In this document: one piece after another, positions 46,900-61,500 of the stretch
How the letters are laid out: each line of letters opens with the position of its first letter
How positions within the stretch are numbered: the stretch's first letter is position 1
DNA from: Dermanyssus gallinae
Taxonomy: Eukaryota; Arthropoda; Arachnida; Mesostigmata; Dermanyssidae
DNA length: 64,000 bases
Reading direction: 5' to 3'
Assembly (NCBI GenBank): GCA_003439945.1
Contig: QVRM01002447.1
Location: 62,001-126,000 of the forward strand
Position numbers and translations under genes: made by a program
The notes under the pieces: model-generated
Told to the model about the DNA's origin: nothing
The model's input: only the letters and a program-made list of their open reading frames with translations
Databases searched by the model: none

Positions 46900-49800
46900 T
46901 CGACTATTTATTTCCGAACTGCAGTTTACATACATATGATATCACAAAATGTTGTTATGTGCGTTGGGACCTGCAGCCTCACGGAGGAATTCTTGACGAG
47001 GAGGAAGAAGATGAAGATCCACCGTACAACGTCCTTGAGGACAATGAGGAAATCGACGAGCTTGATCTACGCTACGACCGGGCAACGAAGATCTCAAAAA
47101 CAGAGTTGAATGAGCTTGTCAACGAGTTGTGGAATTATGGAACGCTAGCTGCGGATGGTACACCTAATTATAATAATGAAGAAACCGAAGATGAGGATAC
47201 GACCATCACTGCCAGCAGAATGTACGTATATATATACAATTTTTAAATTATTGTTATCATTTATTATATAGTTCTTGTGTGTGAACTATTAGATTTGTGA
47301 GGTATGAACATTTGAGCCCGATTCATCATGCTATGCTCGCTTCCTGTCAATTCATGGCGCCTATGGATATCGACGCCTTATATTTATAATATAAAGATGG
47401 CTGTCGCCATTCCATAATTTTTGCATATTATGACGAGCTAGTTTGGACGTAAGATGCCTATTAGGATATTTTAAGAAATATAATGATATAATAATTAGTC
47501 TATGATATAATAACATGACAACACTGTCATGCAATGTATATCATAGACTGAAGACAGTCACAAGACAAAGCAGAATGGGAGAATTGTTGCTTTGCATGTT
47601 TAAAAGGGCGACGCAGCTGCGGTGAGGACAAGATCATGAAGGAACCAAACCGAGTCTAGGAACACAAATTGATTTTTGCAATGTCAGGTTGAAGTAACAC
47701 TTCTACTATCTGGAAGTGTTAGTTTAACCTGACATTGCTTAGTGGTAGATTGGATTGGCCTGTAAACTATCTGACTCTCTCTCTCTCTCTGTCACGCACA
47801 CTCACTATCTAGCTCTATCGTTCATGCATGTGCATTATGATTATCGAGCTGGTTGTTCACAAGTTGTTGCGCTCGTTAACGATGATTTCAGCCCCACACC
47901 GCCTCTTTTTAACGCCGACGACACGCCGACGCTGGCCACAAATGTAGCCGCCGCTGTCAACGCCAACGCGATTGTCACGTCAGCCACTGAAGTGGGTTGC
48001 ACAACGTCTCAGAATCGGCCCGAGTGTTCGCTGCCAGCAGCAGGAGGTCCCTGTCCCACAACAGCAGTAACCACCTGTTCGAGTGTGGCCGAGCGTTATT
48101 GCCAAGATGCTGCCGTACGAACTGTTGCAGCTGCAACCGCGACAACAGAAACAACAACAGCGACCGCTGCATGTTACGGCTCGACAGTTCGGCTGGCTGA
48201 AGCTGAAATGGCGGCGACTTCACAGTGCGCCAGCCGGGCAGTGCCATCGCTCACGGCATCAGTTCTACCATCGAGTAGCACGGCTCTGAACTCGCAGGAG
48301 CGGAAACTATCCAATTCGGAAGCGGGCGCAGAGACACGCGTCGACCTGCACGACTCCGCCGTTGAAACAACAAATCCCGCAATGGACTTTGACCGTCGGC
48401 AGCAACGACAATCAGAGCCGCAAGAACGACAACAACAACAGCAACAGCAGCAGCGGCCTCCGACCTCGGACGTAACGGAAATGGCCACGTTGACACCATG
48501 CCACCAGCTTCCTCAAACACTCCGTCAGCACGACGTTCTTAGCTACGCCCTTTCAATGGCACTCAACTCGCCGACACCCAACTCGTTAGCGTCGCCTGTG
48601 AAAATCATCAGTAAGTTATCTATATAAACGAGGGCGGATCGAAAATATCTGATACGTATTTATAAAACATATATAATTGATCTTCCAAAGTGTTCTTTCC
48701 CACTCTTCGACAAAATTTTAACGAGTCTTTCGGAATCGAATTTAGTTGCTTCTGCTCTCGAACCGTCGTTTCTTTAAAATTTTGTGGGAACAGGAAGAAG
48801 TCGCGCGAGGCCAGGTCCGGCGAATAGGGAGGACGCGAAAATATAGAAATCCAATTTTTTTTAATTAAATAATCCGAGATTCGTAAGGACTTGTTTACCT
48901 AAAGTCCAGGCCCCTTGAGTCGTTGCAGACTTTTTGCGAAACCATCTTTAAATTCCGCAATAGTATTCTTTATTGACCGTACAACCAGGTGGCAAAAAAT
49001 CGTGGAAAATAACTGAAGGTTCAGTTTGCATTGACTTCACGGTTCAGTTTGCACTTGATTTCACGACGGGCGTTCATTTGCTGTAAATTCAAATTTTTTG
49101 GGAGGAACCTCAGCTACCCCAATTTGTAATTCGTAGATTATTGAGTACAATCTCACGGACATTTCCAACGTTTGCTTCTGTTATTGACGTCAAAGGCCTC
49201 CCCGAACAGGGTCATCTTCAGTCTCTTAACGTCCGTCCCGAAATTGACGGTACCACGTACGCTCAGCGTTTCGGGACATTGCTTGATCACTATAAGCACT
49301 TCAAGTAACATTTCCACCACTTTAGGACACAAACATGTGATGTGTGGTCATGGTTTAATGCTTTTGTTAGCCCTAGTAACCTACTTTTCATATAGCAAAC
49401 ACCAGTCGACTTAATGTGCCTGTGCATTTGCAGTACAACAAGGTTCGGAGCCTCCGCAGGAGATCTGTGTTGAAGTTCAGCCGCAGTCAGCAGCCCAGCG
49501 ACCCAACGACCAACTGGAAGCTTCGAGCTACACGGCTGAAAATCCAATGCACGCGGCAGATGTTTCGGTTCCTTCCACTCGGAGTGACTCAAGTAATGCT
49601 GTTCGACTTACGCGCAGTACCGATGAACCGGCTATGAGAACTATTCCTTGCGGCTCGGTTATCCAACCTACACCGACCGGGGTAGGCAGCATCGAAAGCA
49701 CCAGAAACAACGCACCAATTCTGCCCGATTCAGAAAAGAACCACAAGCTACTTCAGGTATGATTGGCTAAAGGCACGTGCGAAAATGTGCGGAAATCAAT

Positions 49801-52800
49801 TTCGTCAGTTTAGACTGACCGCTGCGCGTAACGCATCACGTAATACGCATCACGTTCGTGATTTAGGCTGAGGAAATGACTAGTAACGTATATATACCAT
49901 TGTCCATGTTGACGTATATATGTAGAAACATATATGCACGCTTGTTTTGTTGATACACACATCACATTCGTTGACTTAGGCTGAGAAGATGATTAGTAAC
50001 TTTTATGCGTCATTCCCCATGTTGGCGCATATGTGTAAAAATATATTTATATACACGTTTGTTTCACGTCAATAACTGTGTAGGTGCACCTTGAGATATC
50101 CAAGAGGCCAACAACGAGGCAACCAGTTGGCCAAGAGTGCTACGCAGAATATCTACGAAGAAAATGCTTCTTGGGCATGTGCTCTCTACAATTAATTAAC
50201 ATGGGTTTTATGAAACTTCCATTAGCACGCCTATGTTTCTAATCAACTTTACAAGCAAACGGCAGCAGAAAAACGCGAAACTAACGCGAATAGGAAGCAC
50301 CGTCCTCTTCGAGCAGAAAGTGCTGAAGTAGACCTGGGTGAGATAACACTGTGTAAAAACCGTGTGTTGCCCATGAGAGCTCTCCGTTTGGAGGGCTTCA
50401 GCCGGACAACGTTGGCAGAACAGCTGCGTGGTTGGCTAACCGGCAGACATACTGTAGTGCGTGCTATTTGGAAACTCAGTTTTCCGGCCGGACTCCGTCT
50501 TTTGCGTGGCCTTTGGTGACAGTGACTTTAGTAACGTTCAAGTAGCGCTTCTACGATGCTCGAGTTTACGGCGCATGGCTGGGGCCCGCACGTCAGGTAG
50601 GGTATGCGAAGAGTTTACTGACGGGCATCGTTAACGCTAGCAGCAAGACGCCTTCTCCAAGGCAGACTGCAGCGCCACAGGCAAATATTGCTTGGAATGG
50701 AAGGTTGATATGGATTTACAGTAGACCAGAGGTGAAGCTGTGGACATGTACTCTTGACGAACTTTAGCGAGTGGACCATCCGAGAATGCGAGGTTTTCAT
50801 CTGTAGGAGTTTCAGCGGAGGGCGGGAAGATCAGAGGTGGTTCAATCTATTGACAGGCTACCCCGATGCAATGTGTGGTCGAGGTGTTCTGAAACTCCCC
50901 AGGTGTTTCAACCTCGTCTACCTGCCACCTCACTACGATGACGTTGAAGTTTCCGATGCGATCAGTGCTGGTCTAACGGGACTAAACCTCCAGCTGCCCA
51001 CTCTGGTCGGCGGCGACTTCAACTGTCGTATTGATAGTGGCGCCACCGACAGGAAGGGCGATGTGCTTCTTACGCTTCTAGAGAATAGAGGCCTGCATTG
51101 CGCGAATGAGCGCGATAAATTACGTACGTTTGCCAAAGTGGAAGAAGCACTATCGACCTCCTGTTTTATAACCTTCAACATCCGACGGAATTTCAGGGAT
51201 GCGAGGTCCTTAATATTCCGGCACGAAAGCACCTGCCGGTGCTAGCGTCTCTGTGTCTGCCTGGCCAGGGGCGCGCCCAGCGGCGGCAGCCGACAACGTA
51301 CTTGTCTAGGCAGCTAGATTTGCGTGTATTGATGCGCAAATTACGGCTGCTGAGATCAACTTCTGACATTGAACAAAGCAACCACGCTTTGGAGGCCACT
51401 GTCAAAGCGGCTGTAGTTAAGAACAAGTACAGAAAAAGACGGGCGCAGCCCTGGTTTACACAGGCCTGCTACCTAAAACGTCGGGAAGTGTTGGGGCTCC
51501 TGCGCCGAGCACGGGTTCTGCACCCCGGCCCCCAGATAGTTGCTGATTGTAAGGCGCGTTATGGCCGACATAGAGCAACCTACAAGAAACTGCTCGTGGA
51601 GAATAAGCGCCGGTATGATGAGGAGGAGGAGTTTCGCGTGCTTGAGAGAGCAGAGCGCGAACCCCATGTCTACATTGTTCGCCGGCTGAGCAAAGGCATG
51701 CACAGCATGACAAAGGAGCAATTGCGGCAGCACTTTAGTGCTCTTCTGCTCGATGCAAACGCTCCCGCGCCTAACCCAGTTATTGAGCAACCGCTCACTC
51801 TGGAGCAACACTGCATGAGTTCGCCGTTTACGGTGGAAGAAGTGGTGCAATTCTTGCGCGGGTTGCCCAAGAGGAAGAGTAGTGGTCCTGATGGGATCTA
51901 TTACGAACACTGGGCTGAGTCGTCCGATGTTTTAGTAGGGGAGCTGTGTAATCTGTTTAATCAGATACTCAGCGGGGGACACATACCCCAGGTTTGGCAC
52001 GAGGCCAGGCTTACTCTGCTATTCAAGGGCAAATACGGTGACAACGTGGACGATCCAAATCTCTACCGGGGTATTGCGTCGGAACGCACTCTTAAGAAAA
52101 TCTTGGCCAAGTTGATTATCTCGAGGGTGTTTCCAACTGTGGAGAAGACCCTACCTCCGGAGCAATTCGGATTCAGGAAGGGTCGAGGTACACAGGACGC
52201 GATCCACGTACTCCAGTCGGAAGTTGAGCGGGTGTTGGCTGTGCCCGGGGGCCACTTGTACGCCGTCTTTATCGATTGTGTCAAACCTTCGACATAGCTC
52301 CCCGTCACTTGCTAGTCGATTCATATCGACATGCTGGGGTGGATGGTTCTTTTCTACGAGTGCTCTCCAGCTTCTTTGCTGAAGACCGCCTTGAAGTAAA
52401 CATAAGGGGCGAAGACACCTTGCAGCTGAGGCAAAATGTAGGGACCCCTCAAGGGAACCCTCTCAGTTGCCTAGCCTTCTCTTTGCTCATCGCAGACCTA
52501 GCCCGCCACGTGCGGAAGGAGTTTAGAAACGCCGTCGTCGTTTTGTACGCGGATGACATAGTAGTGGCCCACCGGGACCGCGGTGCCATTCGTCGTATTG
52601 TCGGCGACGTAGAAGGTTACCTTCACCGTCAGGGCCTACAAATAAATTCGCGGAAGACGAAAGCCATTAAGTTTCGCCGTGGGGGTCGATTGGCTGCAGC
52701 AGACGTAATACCCTGCTGTGGCCAACCGCTGGAGTTTGTTAACTCCTTCCCGTATTTGGGTCTGAGACTGCACTATACGGAAACGACCTTTACCAAGCAC

Positions 52801-55800
52801 ATCGGCGACAGGTGTCGGGCGGCTATTGCCTCTATTCACACAGAGGTGAGAGACCCTCGACGACTGTCTCTGAGTGTCGCATTGCGTCTTTTTGAGCTTA
52901 AGATTGTGCCAATGTTGAAGTACAGCCTTGGCAGGGTGTGGGGCCATCTTTGCGCAGGTAGAAAGATGCTATATATGAAGCGCGTTCTTTGCTTGCCGCG
53001 GACGGCAAGGAATCGCTTTGTGTACCTGCTAGCGGGTTGCGGACCGGCAGTGGAAAGAATCAGAGTCAGGCTTAAGTCACCTATTTCAATGCCACTTCAG
53101 CATTTTTTGTTAGAGTGGCAGGGAAAAGTGACCGAGGCCTCGGCTGAGGTAGCGCAGTTAGATGTGTGCCTCTGAAGGATAAGATCCCCCTTCTTGTTTT
53201 GGGTAACGCTGCGCACGTTTGCCCCTACTTCGTCCGGTCTGATGTGGGCTTTAAATTCACTTGAACAGATTTGGAGATCGCTACCTTTAATTAATCATTA
53301 AAAATATGCCAAGTATGACATCGCTGCTGCGTACGCGACTGCGTTGACTCTACTCTCCATTAGGAAATTAATATTCTTGTTGCTTTTAACACAATATCCT
53401 AAACGAACTTTCGTTTTTGAGCATAAATGTTACAAGTTTTTTTCCTGCACCTTTATTGATGAGATACTGTCAGAGTGATTGAACCATATTACTGTCGTAC
53501 TTGGGCGTGCAATAAGCGAGCTGTCGTTGGACGTTTTTCGTTTAAAGGCAAAGGCAGACACGACGAGTCACACGGGATTCGGTGGAAGAAAACCTATCGT
53601 TGTCGGCAGCATCAAGACCTCAGCCTTTCGGACATCAACCCCGATGTCGCCCCATTTGCCACAGGATCAAGCGATGCAGCGGACCGGTGCATCAGGGCCG
53701 CTACCAGCGGCAGAATCTCCACCCGACAAACAGGCAGAGACACGGACTAGCTGTCAGGACACTGCGCCTCATCACATGTCGGCTGAGGCTCCGCTGAACG
53801 GTGACCCCTCATCTCTATCAAATGGTTCCGCCTACCAGATGTCCGATGTATGTATCGAGGACAACCACGCCTCACCGTTGTTAAAATTCAAAGTTTTGTG
53901 ATGCAAATTTTGCTGTAAGACGAACATTGGGTATATCAGACCTTCCCGATTTAGGAAGGTGACAGAACTGTGATAGCTTGACTGGCTGGTCGTTATTTGG
54001 GGCGAAACTGAAATGTTCCTGATAATAATATAGGCTTATTGTTTTCAGCTTTGTACAAACTAGCGTAATTTGATTTATAAACTCCAACAATAATGAAGGC
54101 ATCTCATACTATCCAGAGCTAACTAGCTACCACAAACATGCGTGGGACCATTTACATTCTCTCCCTGAAACATAATGTCTTTTGCTGAGAACATTTTTTC
54201 TGTAGGTATTTGTTAACTTGATAGTGTTTTTAATATAAGCTGCAATCTAATTCCCTTGCATTTTGTATAGGATGCTGGGTATAAATATTGACGATTAGAA
54301 TGTATGATGTGATTGTTTCACGCTCTTGTTTCGTCAGGAATTGTGGGACATGATCCGGTTTGTTGAGAAGCGATTTCAGTATCAAAAGCGGGTGTGCAAA
54401 AATCCTGATGTAACCGGTTTCAGTCCTGAAATGATCGAGAGGCTTAAAGAGCAGACCAAGGTAAGAACGGCGCGAGTGAAAAATGAGAAGAACCTTGTCT
54501 CTATGACAACGGAACTACATAATTGTTTAGGTTATACTAAAAACATGTTAATTTTTGTTGGTATTTGATATAAGTGTTATTGAAATTATGTAAATCATTA
54601 CATTTTTAGTATTCGTTTTTTTTCACAATCGATATAAATACTTATGTTGCAAAGTTTGCTTAAATAGCCTACAATATATTTAAACTTTAGCAATTGCAAA
54701 TCAAATTACAAAAATTGTTATAGTGTTTTACTGTCGCTAAGTTGAGTTAATTTAATCCCACCAAAATATTGCTTCTTTGTCTTTAGTATGCACGTATATG
54801 ACTTGACTTGAACTGGAGTCAAAGGAAACATTTATTTGTATTGAACGATTGAACCATGGCCTTCGTATCGCTGTGGGTGTCTCGACAAGCCCAGGGCCCG
54901 TAGCTGGCGACTTACAGTCAAATTAATGCGTCAACTATTTTATTCTTCGATTTTATTTTAACAGCTGGTCTGCACATAATTCGGAAACCTGTAGCACTTA
55001 CCTTCACCATTGTCTCGGACCATAATTTTATTTTATTTATTGTTTCTATTAATGTTGAAGTCACGCTCAAATTTGAGATGGGCTTCCGTTTTTGGAGATA
55101 TGGCTAAGGCGGCCTTTTTGTGTCTTTTGTAGAGAGCTATATTTTATTTCTGTAAGATTATTGATGACATGTTTGATTACTTTTTAAACCAGGTGAATTA
55201 ATTAAATTATTATTATTACACTTTTATTATATTTATTATAATTTAGAAGAATATATAAAATGCTTCACGGCGTTGCTGCTCGTCGACCTAGTTGCTCCTT
55301 CTGCGCGCCGTAGTCGCTCTATCGCTCATGCCCGCTCATTAATTAAATAATAATTAAATCCCACTAGCGCATGCATTCTAAGATAGGCAGAGAGGTAGAG
55401 AATGAAATGGTAAGGAGGAGAAGCTTTAAGATTATAAAAAGAAACTAGAACTACTAATGGAACATATTTCGTAATGAATCAAAGTTTCTAATAGCCTGCA
55501 CCTAGGCTACGCATCATTGGAGAATCCAAACTGGATTTTAAAGATTCAAAATGTTGGGTATGAGAAAGACCACTAAAGAGAAAATATTATATAGGGGCGA
55601 TCTTAATGACGTTGTGGGAATGAACGATTGCTATAAGGCATTTTTTTAAAATATTTGTTTCTCTGTTTTTGTTTGTAGAAGATGCGTCCGATGTAAGGCA
55701 TATCGTTAGTAGTATGCCTTCAGAATGTCCGCATATGGACACAACTGAAGATAAAATTTTGAAGAAAATAAGGCCATTGCCCACAAAGTGCGGCTCCATT

Positions 55801-58151
55801 CTAGATTATATTCCTCATTTTTACAAGGAACTTTTAACTATCTTAACCGAGCCGGTATTTTCATTATTCTGCATATTTTATTGCATTTATTTTTTATTTA
55901 TCTATGTCATTTGATTGAGTGATCTAAAGTTGATACACAAGCTCAGGGATTTTAATTTAATTGACATTTCATAAACTGGATTTCTAGCTACTAACGCAAG
56001 ATAAGTTTCTGCGTGTGCATGAATAATAATAGCCTTAGAAGGTGTGAGGCAGGTCCCTCATGGGTTACACAAGGCTCATGTGTTGGCCTTCTGTTATTTT
56101 ATACTTTCACCCTCTACATAAATGGCATTTTACCAAATATAGTTACTCATAAACTTCATGAGGATGACTTATATGGAACGTATAGCACCGATGAAGCAGG
56201 TAAAATAGCTTTGATACTGTGTCCATCCGGTCGGATAAGAATGATATGACCATGCCGATATCTGCGCCTAAATGTGCAGCACTGTTCGTGGAAAACATAC
56301 ATAGTTATACTATTATAGTTTCGCCATTCCTGTTCTTGAGCCAAGCGGAATCTAGGAGTGACGGTGACAATTCAATCCAAATTCATACGACGAAACCTAT
56401 AACTAATCCACATATTAAGGCGGACCTAGGAATTTATAATCGTATAAAAAATGCACGCAAATTTTATTAAAAAAATCGCATCGAATGAATAATGTATTTT
56501 CATAGAGCGTAACACGCAATTTGCGTAGCTGATTTAGAAGTTAAACTGAATTACCATTGTATGTAAATGCTATTATGTTTAAATTGCATGCATTGTATGT
56601 ATATCCACCAGTGTTATTGTATGCAAATTATGATGTACTTGTAAAGTACCCCCTATTGACTCAACAAACGGGAATTTGAATGAATGAAAAAGTTGTCAAG
56701 ATATCGTGTGATGCTGCGAATTTGCAGATGTACGTTCAGCTAAGCACGCAGTTGGCGATGCTTTCATTGGCGCATCCTCATCTGCAAGCGTATGCCGACT
56801 CGAACCAGCAGACGCTTGAGGCGCTCGGTCAGCTATCATGCGTTCAGTCGAATTCAATCTTCGCGCCGTTCAACCTTCGACCTGGCTTGCATATGATCGG
56901 CAAGGTTCGCGCACAACTAGAAGGTCACAGTGTTCATCCGGAATTGTGAGTTTGCCGAGCAAATTGTGGATGGTTTTGGTCCGAATTGATAGCAGCCGTC
57001 TCGTATAAGAAACAATCAAAACAACAAATATATGTCTCATATTGGCGATGTCCTTTGTTGCGTTTGACGTTTTGGTAGCACCCCTGTACCTGAGAGTGCG
57101 ACAGGCGATGATGGCGGCGACGCGACGGGCAGCGGTGTTGCTGAGGACAAGATCCGCGGTCGTTGGGGACGTATAGCGCATTTACGACCCATACCGCCTT
57201 CTATTAAGAAGCTGATGGCCTGGTCCAACGTCTTCTGTTTCCCCGAAATTCTGCCGAAGGTTCACCTTGTCTCGGATCTCGAAGACACCGTCGCCGTTAA
57301 GACATACAGCAAGTCCGAGGACCAGTAAGTTCGAGCCGCTGTACTATCTGTGTCATATTTAACCTAGTTAACGAGTTTCATAGGGCAGTGCTCATAAAAG
57401 GTCATCATTAATCATTAAGTATAGACTATTGAATTAATATCTTCCAGCTAAAAAAGCTCTAGCTCATAGACTGGGCGGTGATTGCCTAGCTCTAGAGGAA
57501 TTTGCTGCGTGGCGGCGAAAGCCGGAGGGCGGTGGGTAGAGGTAAAAATTAACCTTCTGCCAGGGGTGCCATTGGTGCTCACTGCTTAAGTGCAATTATT
57601 ATAATAATAAACATTATACCATATATGGCTTGCCAAATTAGCATAGATGTTAGATATGTATTGAATGTCGGCAACCTGTAGCAAAAGCATGCTACTGTGG
57701 TAGCTTTATTTTTTTAATCCTTAATCTCCTATTTTTGTAAAAAAGCTGTTTGCATTTTAGAGGGTGCAAAAGAACTGTTTATTGTCACATTGGCGGTGCG
57801 ACTCGATGGGAGAAATAAGGACGCTCACGGTCGCATGTTTGTCGTTACAGTTTGATCGCGTTGGGCCTTGAGCATTTCCACCCAGCTGTCGAGTCTAGTT
57901 GCCCACTGAGAGCGGCGGAGCTCATACACACCTATTTGACTCCACTACGAAGACCTGCGCAAGTATGTATCCGATTCGGATCGCACGACCCCGTGGTTGC
58001 ATGGAATGTTCCCCATAGATTCTCGATTTTTTTCTGCACGGCGAAACGCGCGTCCGCGTTCCCCGTTTACACATAGTTTTGATTGAAACCGGCCCAAATC
58101 GAGCTTCTTTTAAACAGTTGCCTCTCTATCGTGATGATCAATATGAACCAG

Positions 58152-58205
<54 letters not shown>

Positions 58206-58552
58206 GGGTAAAGCTATGAAAACATTACATAAAGTATCATGTAATATATATATAATATACTTTGCGTTGGTGCGTGACCGTAAAATGTTAGGTGGTGGAC
58301 AAAGTGCGAAAGATGCTCGATGTAGAACTGGGGCCTACAGCTAACCCGGTGACACACTTTCGCGTCTATCGCTGCTGCCCGGCTCTCGAGTGGACACCAC
58401 GAAGGCTTATGCTAGCGCCCGTAGAACAACCGCCCTATGCGGCACCTCCTTGGGTCCGGGCTCTTAAACTGAGTCGCGTTAATAAGGTACGTGTCACTTA
58501 TCACTCGAGATTTGTGTGTTTAAATACTATTATGCATACATATTTTAAGATG

Positions 58553-58595
<43 letters not shown>

Positions 58596-61500
58596 TTTTG
58601 ACAGAATAGTGTTTGATCGTGTTCATCATATCCGTTTTTGTTATATGCAATATTGTAATTGATATTGGTCTATATATGCCGTCTTATGTGAAATACCGTG
58701 AATAAGCAGATTATCTCAAATTGTGCTGCAAAATGAAAAACTAAGGTGATTACATAAAACTTCAGCAAGCTGTGAATGGTGTTGACCCCTGGTGTGCGCA
58801 AAAAGTAATGCTGTTATTTACGCCTAGATCAGTTATTTTAAAGCATGGACATTTAGATTAGACTTTGTAATTGATGGCGCCACACTACTTACATCAGTTG
58901 TAACTACCGACTTTGCTGCTCAGCTGTCTGCTGAGCTCGATTTCAGCTTTTATTATAACAAAGTCAGTCAAATTTTCTCTAGTTTTCATTAAAACAAATT
59001 TTAGACGTAGACACACTTTTGTAGGGTGTGGTCGCAATACTGTCTTCTCGAGATTACTTCTGTTGGCCACCTTATCTTGCCATGGCTGTTCGACCTTTGG
59101 CCACGGTTATTTTCCCCTCTGCGACACATTCTGCGAACATTCTTACCATAAGCCAGGATTCGTGATGCTTGAGAAGCGTCTCTGCAAGTGTTTGGCATGT
59201 CGGAGAACTTACCAGTCTTAGGTTTCGAGACAGTAGTTCTCGCTCAGTATTGAAAAAGGCGTAGCGTTTGCAGCAGTGCTTCACATCGTCAACCTCTATT
59301 GAGTTGTAATTGCGGCATGGGGGTGAGAGGGACGCCACCGAGGGTCGGGTATTTCTCTAGTTCGCATGAGGATTTTTCGCAGCCTTGCAGAGGCGTTAGC
59401 AGTTTTTTGGCGCAGAGCGCTCATCAGGCGTTCCTGTGAGAGCCCCATCACGCCCAGTATTTGACCATGGGCGTGAGTGTTACAGGATGTTCTTCCAGGC
59501 ATAATTTTAGATTTTGTGGAGAGCGCCTCAGGCCGTTTAAAAGACTTGTTTTCTTTTTCGGAATCCAATTTGAGGCCTAGGGTGTTGAGGTATTGCCGAA
59601 TGTCCGCCAGGGTTCCGTTGGCTCTTCCTTCAATAAGTTCATCGTTACAAACAGCACCGATCAGTGCCTGATTGTCCGCGTAGGCGATAGAATAAACTCT
59701 CGGGGAATGTGGCAGCCTAAGTACTCCGTCGTAGATAATATTCCACAGGCGTGCTCCCAGTACGGCCCTGCCGTGACTACATAGAGCACGCCTTGATAAA
59801 TGGATGCTCGGTATTATAGGTACGACGCTAGGATGCATCCTAAGTAGGGGAACTATACACACAAAGAGACACATATTATGGCACAACTGTTCATGTAGTT
59901 TCCGTAGTTGAGTTTGATTATATGTTTCTCTATGTATACATATTATGCTTGTACATGTTGTGTATCTACAGGTGGGAAGATTCCCAGGTTCTGTTGTCGC
60001 ATCAATACTTATATTCCCTATCCCAAGAGAATTGTTTTACTTCACCACACGTGGAATCACATCAGTCTGGTCTAATTTCCATACTTTCATAGCATTGACT
60101 AAACATCAGAGGCTGCGATTGTAGGCATTCGTTTTTTTAAATCAAATTATGGTCTAAGATGTCGTTGGCAGACAGATCATATGGTTCGTTTACGTTAAAC
60201 GTTTTTTAACGGTATTTTCTAACCAAAGGATCTACCATATTGAGAGAGATTTCTGGCGCGTTTACCCTGCCTCCTTGCGGTAACTGTACTGAGAGATAAA
60301 AAAAAACATTTTAATGAGTATCACCTGCAAGTGCAAATCGAGTTAACTAACCAATGTATCTGTGCTGTATTATTATGGTGTGCTATTGTTACGTTAGACG
60401 GCCGTTGATCAACTGCGAAGAAGTCATCCACCTCCATCGCTAGCTCCCTCTGGGATTATTACGTCTCCTACCAAAGAAACACTGGAGCCTGGATCGCCAG
60501 TTTCGATCTCGACAATATCAAGTTCGCCTTCTAAGCATCCAGCATCGAGCTCGCTAATGAGCCCCACCCTCAAGAAGTACCGACTTTTGCCAAAGCCAAA
60601 CGTCATATCGGTGACCAGCGGAGTTAATAAGGTACGCCCGTTCTAGTTGATATTGTTTTTTGCTGCTTTTTTTAATATACGAATAATTATTTTTAGTAGT
60701 GTTAGCCTCTGTTCCTGCTGGCGTTGCGCGTGTATGATCACTGTCGCCACAGAGTAGTAGATTAATTTCTTGACAGAGCAGGTTGTTTGTCGCTGTTCGT
60801 TTAGTGTAGAAGTGATGTGGCGGCGTGGTCTAAGGGACTAGTTTGCTAGTCATGGTTGCCATCTACCAGATTATCGCCGGCTCGATCCCCGATGGTGGTC
60901 GAACTTTCTTTGAGCAATGCTCATTGAGAATGGATGATAAACCATATACCGCTGAGAGTCAGCGGCCATGCTGCCACCAGGGCTGTCTGGGAAACCCTAT
61001 CTCAACATGTCCGGCCCTCGGTGCATTGACGTTATGCCTCACGGCAGGTCCAAGCCCTTAGGGGACGAAGGGTAATCAGCTTCTAAAAAAGGGAGTTGTG
61101 ATGTTGGTGTTTTCGCTGCTGCTGCCGTCGTTGGCCGTATATACTACTTTCCTTGCGTGAGCTCTCTTGTTTTATTATGCGTAGAAGAACATGCCACCAA
61201 CTACAATTTACACACAATAATTTCTAGTCATAACGTAAGTAATTGCTAGTCGCAATGCAAGTAATGTCATTTATTTTTATAGTGCAGCGCGGAACTTGCA
61301 CGTCGAGTAGACACTGGGTGAATGCAAACCTTTCTAACCCGAATCACATTTTTTTTCTATCAACAGATGCGAACGTTCACTACTGGGTATTTGCTTTAGA
61401 CTGACAAGTCTGCGAAAATTTAAATTTGCTGCGTGAAATGAGTTAGAAGTACTCGAAAGCGGTTTTAGTGTATAGCCCGATAATGTACAATTATATTATT

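Noticed and set aside
53475..53750. 91-codon alternative frame over GON4L exon 10
   Set aside because: It has no acceptor/donor pair fitting the gene phases and no family similarity. The other frame joins exons 9 and 11 in phase.
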